Positions 53,845-64,000 are shown, counted from the first letter of the stretch. The stretch: 64,000 bases of DNA from Rhodoferax lithotrophicus (GCF_019973615.1 NZ_AP024238.1:1364001-1428000); one strand, 5' to 3'. Notes: a model not told the origin generated them from the sequence alone. Numbers and translations are program-made.

Positions 53845-53923
53845 CACTTGGCTATATGAAATAGGGCTCTAGCGCTTATGAATTAAGCGCAATAAGCTAT
53901 TCAATTGAGAGCATTCATGAAAA
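53831..53923 (+). repeat. direct repeat, right copy (contains dispersed repeat copy 10)
   Basis: About 93 bp matching 52522-52616. It includes the stop of the interrupted gene, the dispersed repeat at 53864-53900, the Shine-Dalgarno GAGAG and the ATG of the response regulator. It is therefore the translation start region of the two-component system. Confidence 0.85.
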
Positions 53924-54576
53924 TATTGTTGATCGAAGATGACCTGGATCTGGGGGCCGCCCTGCAGCGGGCACTGGAGCAGGCCCACCTGCCCTCGGTC
54001 TGGGTGCGCCGCCTGGCTGATGGCATGGCGCAGTTGCAAGCCGATGAGCTGGACTGCGTGCTGCTCGACATCAACCTGCCCGACGGCGAAGGTTTTACCC
54101 TGCTGGAACACCTGCGGCGCAGCCAGCATGCGGTGCCGGTCCTGGTCATGACCGCCCGCGACGCGCTGGATGACCGCTTGCGTGCCCTCAACGGCGGCGC
54201 GGACGATTACGTGATCAAACCCTTCATGCTGCCGGAACTGATCGCCCGCATCCATGTGGCGATTCGCCGCTCGGCCGGTCAGGCCGCCAACGCCTGGCAA
54301 GTGGGTGCACTGGCGATTGACCCGCAGCAGCAAACCGTGGCGCTCGGCGGCAGCGCACTGGCGGTGACGCCGCGCGAGTTCGCCATCCTGTGTGAACTGG
54401 CCCGCCAGGCCGGGCGGGTGGTGCGGCGTGAGCAACTGCTGCAACGGGTCTGGTCTGGCGACGAGGAACCCAGCGCCGGGGCCCTGGAATTTCAGATCCA
54501 CGCCCTGCGGCGCAAGCTCGGGGCGGAGGCCATCCGCACCGTGCGGGGGGTGGGTTACCTGATGCCACGGCCATGA
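53917..54576 (+). CDS. OmpR-family response regulator (QseB/TctD-like)
   Basis: A 219-residue regulator. The receiver has Asp51 in CVLLDINLPDGEG and the conserved Lys in VIKPFMLPEL. The winged helix starts VGALAIDPQQQTVALGGSAL, with the usual LTPREFAIL-like segment (VTPREFAILCELARQAGRVV). ATG 53917 matches the family start and follows GAGAG within the direct repeat. It overlaps the kinase gene by four bases. The repeat-derived leader means its expression may have been altered by the insertion upstream. Confidence 0.92.
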   Translation: MKILLIEDDLDLGAALQRALEQAHLPSVWVRRLADGMAQLQADELDCVLLDINLPDGEGFTLLEHLRRSQHAVPVLVMTARDALDDRLRALNGGADDYVIKPFMLPELIARIHVAIRRSAGQAANAWQVGALAIDPQQQTVALGGSALAVTPREFAILCELARQAGRVVRREQLLQRVWSGDEEPSAGALEFQIHALRRKLGAEAIRTVRGVGYLMPRP

Positions 54577-55994
54577 TCAGCTTGCGCAAACTGCGCCAAC
54601 CGTCCCTGTTCAAACGCTTGCTGGCCTGGCAGGCGCTGGTGATGTTGCTGGCGGTGGGGACCAGTTTTGGCTGGAACGTCTGGCAGGCTTACCAGCCCAA
54701 AACCGGTAGCATCGACCGCAGTCTGTTCCTGCTGGCCGAAGCGGTGGCCCGCTTTTCGGCGCTCAACCCAAGCCCGGCACACACCAGCGCCGTGGCACGC
54801 CAGGTCAAGCAACTCAACAAGGACAACGCCACTTTGCCCACGCAGGACACCGACTTTGCCTGGCAGGTCTGGACGAGTTCGGGGCAATTGCTCTCCAGCG
54901 ACGGCATGGCCCAGACGTTTGCCCTGAGTCCGCCCGGCAGTCTGGTGGTCGGCATCCGGCATGACATCGGTGACTGGCGGCTGATGGCGGCCCAGAGCCC
55001 GGACGGCCAGGTCTGGGCCGTGGTGGGGCAAACCCGGGCGTTTTACAGCCAGCTTGATGCGCTGGTGCTGCGCCAGATGGTCACCATCCCCCTGGTGTAT
55101 GTGACCGTCTTGGTCATCGCCCTGTGGCTGGCCACCTGGCGCGGCCTGAAACCTTTGCAGCACCTGGGCCAGCGCATTGCCCAACGCGATGCCGGTAGCG
55201 GTGAGCCCCTGACCGATGCGGCACACGACCCGCTGGAGCTGCAACCCATCACCGCCGCGCTGGATGCCTATGCGCTGCGCGAGGCTGAGCTTCGCGCCAC
55301 CGAAAAACGCTTTTTTGCCGATGCCGCTCACGAGCTGCGCACCCCGCTGGCCGTGATTGCGGCGCAGGCCCATGTGCTGGCGCAGGAGCGTGATCCGAGC
55401 CGGTATCCTGACATGCTGCACACCTTGCAACACGGGGTGCAGCGTGCGGGCGATGTGCTCTCCAAGGTGCTGACCCTGTCACGGCTGGATGCTGCTCCCG
55501 CAGGAATGACGTTGGACACCACCACCCACATCGACCTGGGCGAGTTGCTGCGAGAACGTGTGGCCGAACACACACCCCGGGCCATGGACTGCGGGATTGA
55601 CCTCGGCCTGCTGGACGGCCCCAGCGTGCCAGTTGACGTCAACGTGTCGCTGCTCAGCGTGGCCATGGACAACCTGATTGACAACGCGCTGCTGTATTGC
55701 CCGCCCGGTAGCCACGTGGATGTGTCCTGGGGCCAGCAAGACGGTTATGCCTGGTGGGCGGTGGAAGACGACGGCCCCGGCATCGCCCCGGCGCAGCAGG
55801 CTTTGGTGTTTGAGCGGTTCGAGCGTGGCACGTCTTCGCAAGATGTGGCCGGCAGCGGTCTGGGCCTGGCCATCGCCCGCGAGGTGGCGGTGAAACACGG
55901 CGGCACGCTGCGGCTAGACCTGTCAGCAGCTGGGCACGGCTGCCGGTTTGTGATGACGCTGGCAGGGCAGGCGACTCAAGCAACACCACACTAG
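54573..55994 (+). CDS. sensor histidine kinase (QseC/TctE-like)
   Basis: A 473-residue kinase. There is a helix near residues 18-38, a periplasmic region of about 130 residues and a second helix near 168-186. The phospho-acceptor His is in FFADAAHELRTPLAVIAAQA, and the ATPase boxes are NLIDNALLYCPPGSH, DDGPGIAP and GSGLGLAIAREV. It is coupled to the response regulator by ATGA. TctD/TctE-type systems often control carboxylate uptake and QseBC-type systems envelope functions; the signal here is unknown. Confidence 0.92.
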   Translation: MISLRKLRQPSLFKRLLAWQALVMLLAVGTSFGWNVWQAYQPKTGSIDRSLFLLAEAVARFSALNPSPAHTSAVARQVKQLNKDNATLPTQDTDFAWQVWTSSGQLLSSDGMAQTFALSPPGSLVVGIRHDIGDWRLMAAQSPDGQVWAVVGQTRAFYSQLDALVLRQMVTIPLVYVTVLVIALWLATWRGLKPLQHLGQRIAQRDAGSGEPLTDAAHDPLELQPITAALDAYALREAELRATEKRFFADAAHELRTPLAVIAAQAHVLAQERDPSRYPDMLHTLQHGVQRAGDVLSKVLTLSRLDAAPAGMTLDTTTHIDLGELLRERVAEHTPRAMDCGIDLGLLDGPSVPVDVNVSLLSVAMDNLIDNALLYCPPGSHVDVSWGQQDGYAWWAVEDDGPGIAPAQQALVFERFERGTSSQDVAGSGLGLAIAREVAVKHGGTLRLDLSAAGHGCRFVMTLAGQATQATPH

Positions 55995-56049
55995 GGCTAA
56001 CCCCTACAGACGTTCTGGCACGTGGCTTGCTAGCATCGTTTCCATGAAT

Positions 56050-56065
56050 CTGACCAAATGGTCAA
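56050..56065 (+). promoter_or_regulatory. RutR-type operator upstream of preT
   Basis: CTGACCAAATGGTCAA matches the RutR consensus TTGACCANNTGGTCAA at every fixed base but the first. It is a perfect TGACCA/TGGTCA dyad. It lies 45 bp before the proposed GTG start of preT and would be inside the coding region if the upstream ATG at 56044 were used. Confidence 0.75.
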
Positions 56066-56109
56066 GTTCTGATCTTCAGATGTCCGCCACCCACCCAGGA
56101 GTTGTCAAC

Positions 56110-57468
56110 GTGACCCATTCACTTGCACCCGATGTTCGCGCCGCCCGCCTGAGCGCGGCCGACTACGCCCAGCGTTTTGCTGATGCCACCCCGCGCCTGA
56201 GCGCGCCGCAAGCCGTGCTGGAGGCCGAGCGCTGCCTGTACTGCTTTGACGCGCCTTGCGCCACCGCCTGCCCGACCCACATTGACGTGCCCTCGTTCAT
56301 CCGGCGCATCAGCGACGGCAACCTGCGTGGCGCGGCCCGCGCCATTCTGGAGGCCAACCCGCTGGGCGGCATGTGTGCCCGCGTCTGCCCGACCGAGAAC
56401 CTGTGCGAAGCGGTGTGTGTGCGCAACACGCAAGAGGGCCAGCCGGTGGCGATTGGCCGCCTGCAACGCTTTGCGGTCGATGCCTTGATGGACAGCGCCA
56501 AGCCGCAGCTCTTCAGCCGGGCACCTGCCACCGGCAAGAAAATTGGCGTGATTGGTGCTGGCCCGGCCGGTCTGGCCTGCGCCCACAGCCTGGCCAAGCA
56601 AGGCCATGAGGTGACCATTTTTGATGCCCGCCCGAAAGCCGGTGGCCTCAACGAATACGGTCTGGCCAGCTACAAAACGCCCGACCAGTTTGCCCAGGCC
56701 GAGGTGCGCTGGCTGCTGGACTTGGGTGGCATCACCATCCGCACCGGCTGGAAGTTGGAGACCGCCGATCAGTTTGAGGCCCTGCGCCGCGAGCACGATG
56801 CCCTGTTTCTGGGCATGGGCCTGCCCAACACGCACCAACTCGGCGTGCCGGGCGAACACCTGGGGGGCGTGCAGGATGCCATCGACTTCATCGCCACGCT
56901 GCGCCAGACCGAGAATCTGGCCACGCTGCCGATTGGCCGACGCGTGGTGGTGATTGGCGGCGGCATGACGGCGGTGGACGCCGCCGTGCAGGCCAAGCTG
57001 CTCGGTGCGCAAGACGTGCACATGGTCTACCGGCGCGGGCCGCAGGCCATGTCGGCCTCGAAGGCTGAGCAGGAGTGGGCGCAAACCAACGGGGTCACCA
57101 TCCACCACTGGCTGGCGCCGCAAGAGATTGTGGCCAACCGGGTCGATGCCAGCCATGTCGGCGCGGTGCGTTTTGCCCGCCAAAGCCTGCAAGACGGCAA
57201 GCTGAGCCCCACCGGTCAGACCGAGTACCTGGAGGCCGACATGGTGTTCAAAGCCATCGGCCAGCACCTGGGCAACCCGCTGCTGGCGCAAGTCGGCTTT
57301 GCGCTGGAAGACGGGCGCATTGCCACCGATGAAGCGGGCCAGACCAGTCTGCCCGGTGTCTGGGCCGGGGGCGATTGCCGGGCCGGGGGGCTGGACCTGA
57401 CGGTCGAAGCCGTGGCCCACGGCATGCAGTCGGCGCAAGCCATCCACACCCACCTCATGAACCCCTGA
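56110..57468 (+). CDS. preT: NAD-dependent dihydropyrimidine dehydrogenase, PreT subunit
   Basis: A 452-residue flavoprotein with an N-terminal pair of Fe-S binding segments (CLYCFDAPCATACPTHIDVP; MCARVCPTENLCEAVCVR) and two dinucleotide-binding folds (GVIGAGPAGLACAHS for FAD, VVIGGGMTAVDAA for NAD). With PreA it reduces uracil and thymine to the dihydro forms, the first step of reductive pyrimidine breakdown. The GTG at 56110 has AGGAG eight bases upstream. It is preferred over ATG 56080 (no Shine-Dalgarno) and ATG 56044 (which would overlap the RutR operator). preA follows after 15 bp. Confidence 0.93.
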   Translation: MTHSLAPDVRAARLSAADYAQRFADATPRLSAPQAVLEAERCLYCFDAPCATACPTHIDVPSFIRRISDGNLRGAARAILEANPLGGMCARVCPTENLCEAVCVRNTQEGQPVAIGRLQRFAVDALMDSAKPQLFSRAPATGKKIGVIGAGPAGLACAHSLAKQGHEVTIFDARPKAGGLNEYGLASYKTPDQFAQAEVRWLLDLGGITIRTGWKLETADQFEALRREHDALFLGMGLPNTHQLGVPGEHLGGVQDAIDFIATLRQTENLATLPIGRRVVVIGGGMTAVDAAVQAKLLGAQDVHMVYRRGPQAMSASKAEQEWAQTNGVTIHHWLAPQEIVANRVDASHVGAVRFARQSLQDGKLSPTGQTEYLEADMVFKAIGQHLGNPLLAQVGFALEDGRIATDEAGQTSLPGVWAGGDCRAGGLDLTVEAVAHGMQSAQAIHTHLMNP

Positions 57469-57483
57469 ACCGGAGCGCACCAC

Positions 57484-58788
57484 ATGGCGAACCTGCACAC
57501 CCATTTCGCGGGCATTTCAAGCCCCAACCCGTTCTGGCTGGCCTCTGCGCCGCCCACCGACAAAGCCGTCAACGTCATCCGCGCCTTTGAGGCCGGCTGG
57601 GGCGGCGTGGTCTGGAAGACCCTGGGCGAGGCCGGGCCCGCCGTGGTAAACGTCAACGGCCCGCGCTACGGTGGGCTGATGAGCCCGGACCGTCGCCTGA
57701 CGGGCTTTAACAACATCGAACTCATCACCGACCGCGACCTGGAAGTCAACCTGCGCGAGATCAAAGAGGTCAAGCGCGCCTGGCCGGATCGCGCCGTGGT
57801 GGTGTCCCTCATGGTGCCGTGCAACGAGGAGGCCTGGAAAGCCATCCTGCCACGAGTGGAAGACACCGGCTGCGACGGCATCGAGCTCAACTTTGGCTGC
57901 CCGCACGGCATGAGTGAGCGCGGCATGGGCGCGGCGGTAGGCCAGGTGCCCGAATACATCCAGATGGTCACCGCCTGGTGCAAGCAGTACAGCAAACTGC
58001 CGGTGATCGTCAAACTCACGCCCAACATCACCGACATCCGCCTGCCGGCACGCGCCGCCAAAGCCGGTGGGGCCGATGCGATAAGTTTGATCAACACCAT
58101 CAACTCCATCATGGGGGTCGATCCCTACAGCCTGAGCATGGTGCCCAGCACCGGCGGCAAGGGTTCACACGGCGGCTACTGCGGCCCGGCGGTGAAACCG
58201 ATTGCGCTCAACATGGTGGCCGAGATTGCCCGAGACCCCGCCACCGCTGGCCTGCCGATTTCGGGCATAGGCGGCATCAGTACTTGGCGCGACGCTTTTG
58301 ATTTCATAGCACTTGGCGCAGGCAATGTGCAGGTCTGCACCGCTGCCATGGTCTACGGCTTCAAGATCGTGCAGGAGATGATCGACGGCTTGTCCAACTA
58401 CATGGACGAGATGGGTTTCACCAGCATCGAAGACTTCCGGGGCCGCGCCATCCCCACGGTGAGCGACTGGAAATACCTCAACCTCAACCACATCACCAAG
58501 GCGGTGATCGACCAGGACAAGTGCATCGAGTGCGGGCGCTGCCACATTGCCTGCGAGGACACCAGCCACCAGGCCATCATGGCCACCAAAGACGGCCAGC
58601 GCCACTTTGAGGTGAAAGAAGAGGAATGTGTCGGCTGCAACCTGTGCACCCTGGTCTGCCCGGTGCCCGAGTGCATCACCTTGCGCAACCTGGCCCCCGG
58701 CGAAGTGGATCTGCGCACCGGCAAGACCGTGTCGGCAGAACACCTGGACTGGACGATGCACCCCAACAACCCGGCGCGTGCGGCGTAA
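57484..58788 (+). CDS. preA: NAD-dependent dihydropyrimidine dehydrogenase, PreA subunit
   Basis: A 434-residue enzyme with an FMN-binding dihydroorotate-dehydrogenase-like barrel (residues 1 to about 320) and a C-terminal two-cluster ferredoxin domain (CIECGRCHIACEDTSHQ; CVGCNLCTLVCPVPECI). The catalytic Cys lies in LNFGCPHGMSERGMGAAVGQ. SPNPFWLASAPPTDKAVNVI is the family start. It forms the catalytic half of the PreTA complex. The gene is followed by a dispersed repeat and then dihydropyrimidinase. Confidence 0.95.
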   Translation: MANLHTHFAGISSPNPFWLASAPPTDKAVNVIRAFEAGWGGVVWKTLGEAGPAVVNVNGPRYGGLMSPDRRLTGFNNIELITDRDLEVNLREIKEVKRAWPDRAVVVSLMVPCNEEAWKAILPRVEDTGCDGIELNFGCPHGMSERGMGAAVGQVPEYIQMVTAWCKQYSKLPVIVKLTPNITDIRLPARAAKAGGADAISLINTINSIMGVDPYSLSMVPSTGGKGSHGGYCGPAVKPIALNMVAEIARDPATAGLPISGIGGISTWRDAFDFIALGAGNVQVCTAAMVYGFKIVQEMIDGLSNYMDEMGFTSIEDFRGRAIPTVSDWKYLNLNHITKAVIDQDKCIECGRCHIACEDTSHQAIMATKDGQRHFEVKEEECVGCNLCTLVCPVPECITLRNLAPGEVDLRTGKTVSAEHLDWTMHPNNPARAA

Positions 58789-58835
58789 TATCCACCCTTT
58801 CCCATCGCCACACACCTGTTTTACATATAAAACAA

Positions 58836-60330
<1,495 letters not shown>

Positions 60331-60420
60331 GTCTTTGAGTTTGTTCAATGCGTTTTGCTGATTTTGGTTTGGGCGACGTTTTGCGGTCTGCCAGCAAGCC
60401 GGGTCTCGCCCCGGCGGGCG

Positions 60421-60890
60421 ACTCACTTTCTTTTGCTTCGCCAAAAGAAAGTAAGCAAAGAAAAGGCGAGCCCACTGTTTGCGTCCCTTCGCTACGCTAC
60501 GGGCAACCTGCGGTGCTCGCTGCAGGTGGGGGCCCGCTCGAACTCGCTACGCTCAAACAATCGCGTGCCCTGATCCACCTGCAGCTGCGCTCCTCGGCGC
60601 AACCAGAAGGGCCAGAGGGACAAAGAACAGCCAAATCCAAACGGCTCGTGGCGTGGTGCGCCACTTCGCCCCCAGCACGAGCGAAGCAAAGTGCCGCAAC
60701 TCTCCCCGCCGTTGAGGCAGGGCTGAGCAGCGCAGCAGACTGCGGAAAAAGGGCTGGCGATTGTCTGAGCGAAGCGAGTTCGAGCCAGCCCCCGCAGTCT
60801 GCGAGCAGCGCAAGGAACCGCGTAGCGGCCCTGCCGTCGGCTCGCCTTTTCTTTGCTTACTTTCTTTTGGCGAAGCAAAAGAAAGTGAGT
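60421..60890. mobile_element. non-autonomous element with perfect 52-bp inverted ends
   Basis: Positions 60421-60472 and 60839-60890 are perfect inverted repeats of 52 bp, opening ACTCACTTTCTTTTGCTTCG. The 366-bp interior is G+C-rich, with no gene and no transposase. The element fills the 615-bp gap between hydA and the amidohydrolase gene. Elements with this end sequence are, from memory, common in Comamonadaceae genomes. No target-site duplication was recognised. Its strong hairpin potential may reduce readthrough to the last pathway gene. Confidence 0.8.
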
Positions 60891-60945
60891 GGCCGCCGGG
60901 CCACCCCGGCTTATCCCGAATACTCACCCACAGGAGAAAACTGAC

Positions 60946-62202
60946 ATGACCACCACCCAAAAAGACATTACATCCCTGCGCATCAATGGCCAGCGCCTCT
61001 GGGACTCCTTGATGGAACTCGCCAAAATCGGCGAAACCCCCAAAGGCGGAGTCTGCCGCCTAACCCTCACCGACCTCGACAAACAAGGCCGCGACCTGGT
61101 CACAAAGTGGGCGCGTGAGGCAGGCTTATCCGTCACCATCGACAAAATCGGCAACGGCTTCATGCGCCGCCCCGGCCGCAACAATGCCTTGCCACCCATC
61201 GTGACCGGTAGCCACATCGACACCCAACCCACCGGCGGCAAGTTCGATGGCAACTACGGTGTGCTCGCTGGCCTGGAAGTCATGCGCACCCTGAACGACC
61301 ACGGGATTGAGACCGAAGCCCCGGTCGAGGTCAGTTTCTGGACCAACGAGGAAGGTTCACGTTTTGTGCCGGTGATGATGGGCTCGGGCGTGTTCTCCAA
61401 AACCTTCACGCTGGAGCACGCTTACGCCGCCAAAGACATTGACGGCAAAACCGTGGGGGAAGAACTGGCGCGCATCGGCTACATCGGTGAGCAGGAACCT
61501 GGCGACCACCCGATTGGTGCTTTTTTTGAGACCCACATCGAACAAGGCCCGGTGCTCGAAGACAACGACGTGACCATTGGCGTGGTGCAAGGCGTGCTGG
61601 GCATCCGCTGGTTTGACTGCACCGTCACCGGCATGGAAGCCCACGCCGGCCCGACCCCGATGGCGCTGCGCAAGGACGCCATGCAGGTGTCCACACTGAT
61701 CATGCAAGAGGTGGTGGCCACGGCCATGCGCCACCAGCCCCATGGCCGTGGCACGGTGGGTATGGTGCAGGTGTTTCCCAACAGCCGCAACGTGATTCCG
61801 GGCCGGGTCAAGTTCAGCATTGATCTGCGCAACAGCACCGACGCGCTGGTTGACCAGATGGCCGACGAGGTGAAAGCCTTTGCCGCCAGCCAGAGCGCCA
61901 AGACCGGCCTGAATGTTCAGATCGAGCTGGTGTCGAGCTACCCAGCCCAAGCCTTCCACGACGACTGCAAAAACGCCGTGGCCAGTGCGGCGGCCAAGCT
62001 GGGATACAGCAACATGCCGGTGGTCAGCGGTGCCGGGCACGACGCGGTCTACATGGCCAAGCTCGCCCCCACCGGCATGATCTTCATCCCCTGCAAGGAC
62101 GGCATCAGCCACAACGAGATCGAGAGTGCCACGCCCGAGCACATTGCTGCCGGGTGCAATGTGCTGCTGCATGCGATGCTGGCGCGGGCGGGGGTGGCTT
62201 AA
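60946..62202 (+). CDS. M20-family Zn-dependent amidohydrolase (N-carbamoyl-beta-alanine amidohydrolase type)
   Basis: A 418-residue peptidase-M20-fold hydrolase of the hydantoinase/carbamoylase group. Metal-ligand motifs are GSHIDTQPTGGKFDGNYGVL, the Glu pair in WTNEEGSRF, and ETHIEQGPVLE; the dimerisation lid has TGMEAHAGPTPM. With PreTA and dihydropyrimidinase upstream it should release beta-alanine or beta-aminoisobutyrate, CO2 and ammonia, completing the pathway. An allantoate-type substrate is the alternative. The ATG follows AGGAG at a distance of 9 bases. Confidence 0.92.
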   Translation: MTTTQKDITSLRINGQRLWDSLMELAKIGETPKGGVCRLTLTDLDKQGRDLVTKWAREAGLSVTIDKIGNGFMRRPGRNNALPPIVTGSHIDTQPTGGKFDGNYGVLAGLEVMRTLNDHGIETEAPVEVSFWTNEEGSRFVPVMMGSGVFSKTFTLEHAYAAKDIDGKTVGEELARIGYIGEQEPGDHPIGAFFETHIEQGPVLEDNDVTIGVVQGVLGIRWFDCTVTGMEAHAGPTPMALRKDAMQVSTLIMQEVVATAMRHQPHGRGTVGMVQVFPNSRNVIPGRVKFSIDLRNSTDALVDQMADEVKAFAASQSAKTGLNVQIELVSSYPAQAFHDDCKNAVASAAAKLGYSNMPVVSGAGHDAVYMAKLAPTGMIFIPCKDGISHNEIESATPEHIAAGCNVLLHAMLARAGVA

Positions 62203-62275
62203 GGCGGAACAACATGTTCAGGTCACGTAGACTGAGCGCTTCATTTCCTGTTGCTCTTCCAGTGAGACCTGAAAC

Positions 62276-62545
62276 ATGCCCTCCAAAACATTCACAAGTG
62301 GCCGCATCAGGACGGCCAACTACGACACCACATCCAAACAACTCGACCTGCATTGGGACAACAAGTCCGTGCTGGCCTACAAGCATGTTCCAGAAGAGGT
62401 GTACCGTCGGCTTTGCAGCGCGCCCAATCCGGCAACGTATTGGGAAGACCGCATCGCCGAGGAGTATCCGAAGGGCACACCGATGAAATCCAGTGTTTCA
62501 GCGGATGGAGCCAAGAAGTTCAGCGATTTGTGGGGTGACAACTGA
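62276..62545 (+). CDS. KTSC-domain protein
   Basis: An 89-residue protein. The first 60 residues form a KTSC domain (IRTANYDTTSKQLDLHW, then YKHVPEEVYRRLCSAPNPAT and the ending YWEDRI). This small domain of unknown function is also found fused to lysyl-tRNA synthetases and phage proteins. The Tyr-Asp-x(6)-L and VP-VY-L patterns are intact. No partner is evident. Confidence 0.75.
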   Translation: MPSKTFTSGRIRTANYDTTSKQLDLHWDNKSVLAYKHVPEEVYRRLCSAPNPATYWEDRIAEEYPKGTPMKSSVSADGAKKFSDLWGDN

Positions 62546-62584
62546 GTGTTGCGCCGTGGCCGCTCATTGACGCAATGTGCAGGG

Positions 62585-63559
62585 CTACTCGTAGGCAGCC
62601 AAGCGGGGGCGTTCTGCCTCGGTGAACAAGCTTTGTTGCAACTGGGTCAGGCTGGCTTGTCGTTCGGACTCGGTTGCATTCGCATTGGCCTTTAGCAGTT
62701 TGGTGCGCTCATCGCGGTAGTGGGCAATGCGGTCCTTCCACGCGGCCTCTTCCCGATCCACATCCGCCAAACGAGTGGCAGCTTGGGGATCCAGTTCTTT
62801 GGCCCGCATGCGGTAGATGTCGTCCTCGCTGGCACCTCGGGCACGCATGTCCGTGGCTTGTTGCTCGATACGCACCACCAGGTTGCTGGCCTCACGCTCA
62901 GCGCGCAGGGCAGCAGGAAGGGACGCATCCAACGCGGTGAGCTGTTGTTTCTTTTGTTCGACATTCAGGGCTGGGTTCTGGCTGATCTCAAGGCGGGCTA
63001 TGGCATCCCTGTCGTAGGCATCTTCAAAACCGAACATGCCCTGATTTTCATCAGCGCTGAAGTGGTGGGCACGCAAGTCTTGCACCGCCAGCATCCGGCG
63101 GCGAATTGCTGCTACAGCACTGCCTGAGAGATCTGGCTTGTCTTCCAAACCGACAAGATCACGCTTGAATGCAATGTACCGATCCAGCAGTTGCTGGGCT
63201 TTTTGTGCCTGGGGGGCAGGTAGTCGCCGCGGCAGTTCGCTGCGGATCTGGGCCGTGATGGCCTCGACACTCTGCTCACCCACGGTGCTCAGGTAGTAGT
63301 CAAACAAACGCCTCAGTTCGCCGTAGGCCAAGGCGCCTGATCCCTCGGTGTCACTGCTGCTACGCGGGGGCTGCAAGTCGCCATCGGGCAAGGTGCCCTG
63401 CAAGGATCTGGCAAATGGCTTTGGCCCGCCAGTCTGCGCCTGCGCGGCCAAAGTAACTCCCGTCCGTTGATCGCCTTGTTGCCAGTACAACAGCCCTGTC
63501 GCCACCAGGGCCAATGCGCATAAACCCAGCAAGACGCGGGCAACACTGAGGTGTCGCAT
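62585..63559 (-). CDS. lifO: lipase secretion chaperone (foldase)
   Basis: A 324-residue membrane-anchored periplasmic foldase. The N-terminal anchor VARVLLGLCALALVATGLLY is followed by an Ala/Pro/Gly-rich linker. The steric-chaperone motif is RRLFDYYLSTVGE. The rest is helical and Gln/Ala/Arg-rich, as in Lif proteins that embrace the lipase. ATG 63559 is preferred over a GTG at 63565 by spacing from AGG. It lies just after the lipase gene and is needed to fold and secrete it. Confidence 0.9.
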   Translation of the reverse strand: MRHLSVARVLLGLCALALVATGLLYWQQGDQRTGVTLAAQAQTGGPKPFARSLQGTLPDGDLQPPRSSSDTEGSGALAYGELRRLFDYYLSTVGEQSVEAITAQIRSELPRRLPAPQAQKAQQLLDRYIAFKRDLVGLEDKPDLSGSAVAAIRRRMLAVQDLRAHHFSADENQGMFGFEDAYDRDAIARLEISQNPALNVEQKKQQLTALDASLPAALRAEREASNLVVRIEQQATDMRARGASEDDIYRMRAKELDPQAATRLADVDREEAAWKDRIAHYRDERTKLLKANANATESERQASLTQLQQSLFTEAERPRLAAYE

Positions 63560-63569
63560 AGACACTTGC

Positions 63570-64000
<431 letters not shown>

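Noticed and set aside
58290..58330. Repeat-like DNA in preA (TTTTGATTTCATAGCACTTGG)
   Set aside because: The encoded DAFDFIALGAGNVQ is conserved PreA protein sequence, so the resemblance to the dispersed repeat is probably chance.
60492..60949. Several open frames inside the 52-bp inverted-repeat element
   Set aside because: They overlap each other on both strands, read through the inverted ends and contain Ser/Glu/Phe-rich strings typical of repeat translation; not genes.

Overview
The window looks like the chromosome of a Gram-negative betaproteobacterium of the Comamonadaceae (Rhodoferax/Polaromonas-like). The basis is a high G+C background, a betaproteobacterial porin, a class I PHA synthase, a Burkholderia-type lipase with its foldase, TRAP transport of organic acids, and several small dispersed repeats. 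This placement is by protein feel and repeat style; no search was run. No rRNA, tRNA, CRISPR array or complete insertion sequence was seen.

Left part (1-10755): one minus-strand organic-acid catabolic operon. It has a tricarballylate-dehydrogenase-like flavoprotein (cut by the window edge), a fumarase/aspartase-superfamily lyase, a CitE-like CoA-ester lyase, a CaiB/BaiF CoA-transferase, a MaoC-type hydratase, a three-part TRAP transporter and a porin, with a divergent LysR regulator. The gene set fits a route from tricarballylate/aconitate through itaconate to acetyl-CoA and pyruvate. From 10861 to 20876 lie mostly housekeeping genes: YqiA esterase, sulfurtransferase, DMT exporter, Rieske oxygenase, an ankyrin protein, trxB, a Crp/Fnr regulator, ftsK and lolA.

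Middle (20866-41308): a copper island. It holds a CusRS-type two-component system, a DUF411 protein, a multicopper oxidase, a CusF-like protein and CusCBA efflux, then about 5 kb of accessory genes, then a four-gene bufferin operon (DUF2282 precursor, DUF692/MNIO enzyme, DUF2063 partner, DoxX protein). Two nearly identical CusR-type promoters and a leftover multicopper-oxidase tail show past duplication and loss. The CusA pump carries an in-frame insertion made of palindromic repeat DNA.

Right part (41939-62202): a pyrimidine-use regulon in two blocks. The first is an ABC transporter with a RutR-like TetR regulator (42007-46447). The second is the reductive pathway preT-preA-dihydropyrimidinase-amidohydrolase (56110-62202). 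Each block has a RutR-type operator. Between them lie about 9.6 kb of other genes: PHA synthase, a methyltransferase, a beta-lactamase-fold lipoprotein, a TonB-like protein, a secreted-protein gene switched off by an 8-bp tandem repeat, and a second two-component system. The window ends in a lipase/foldase pair cut by the edge.

A short repeat of about 35-40 bp runs through the window in at least eleven copies. Several copies sit just before start codons and carry the Shine-Dalgarno sequence; others appear to encode signal peptides.
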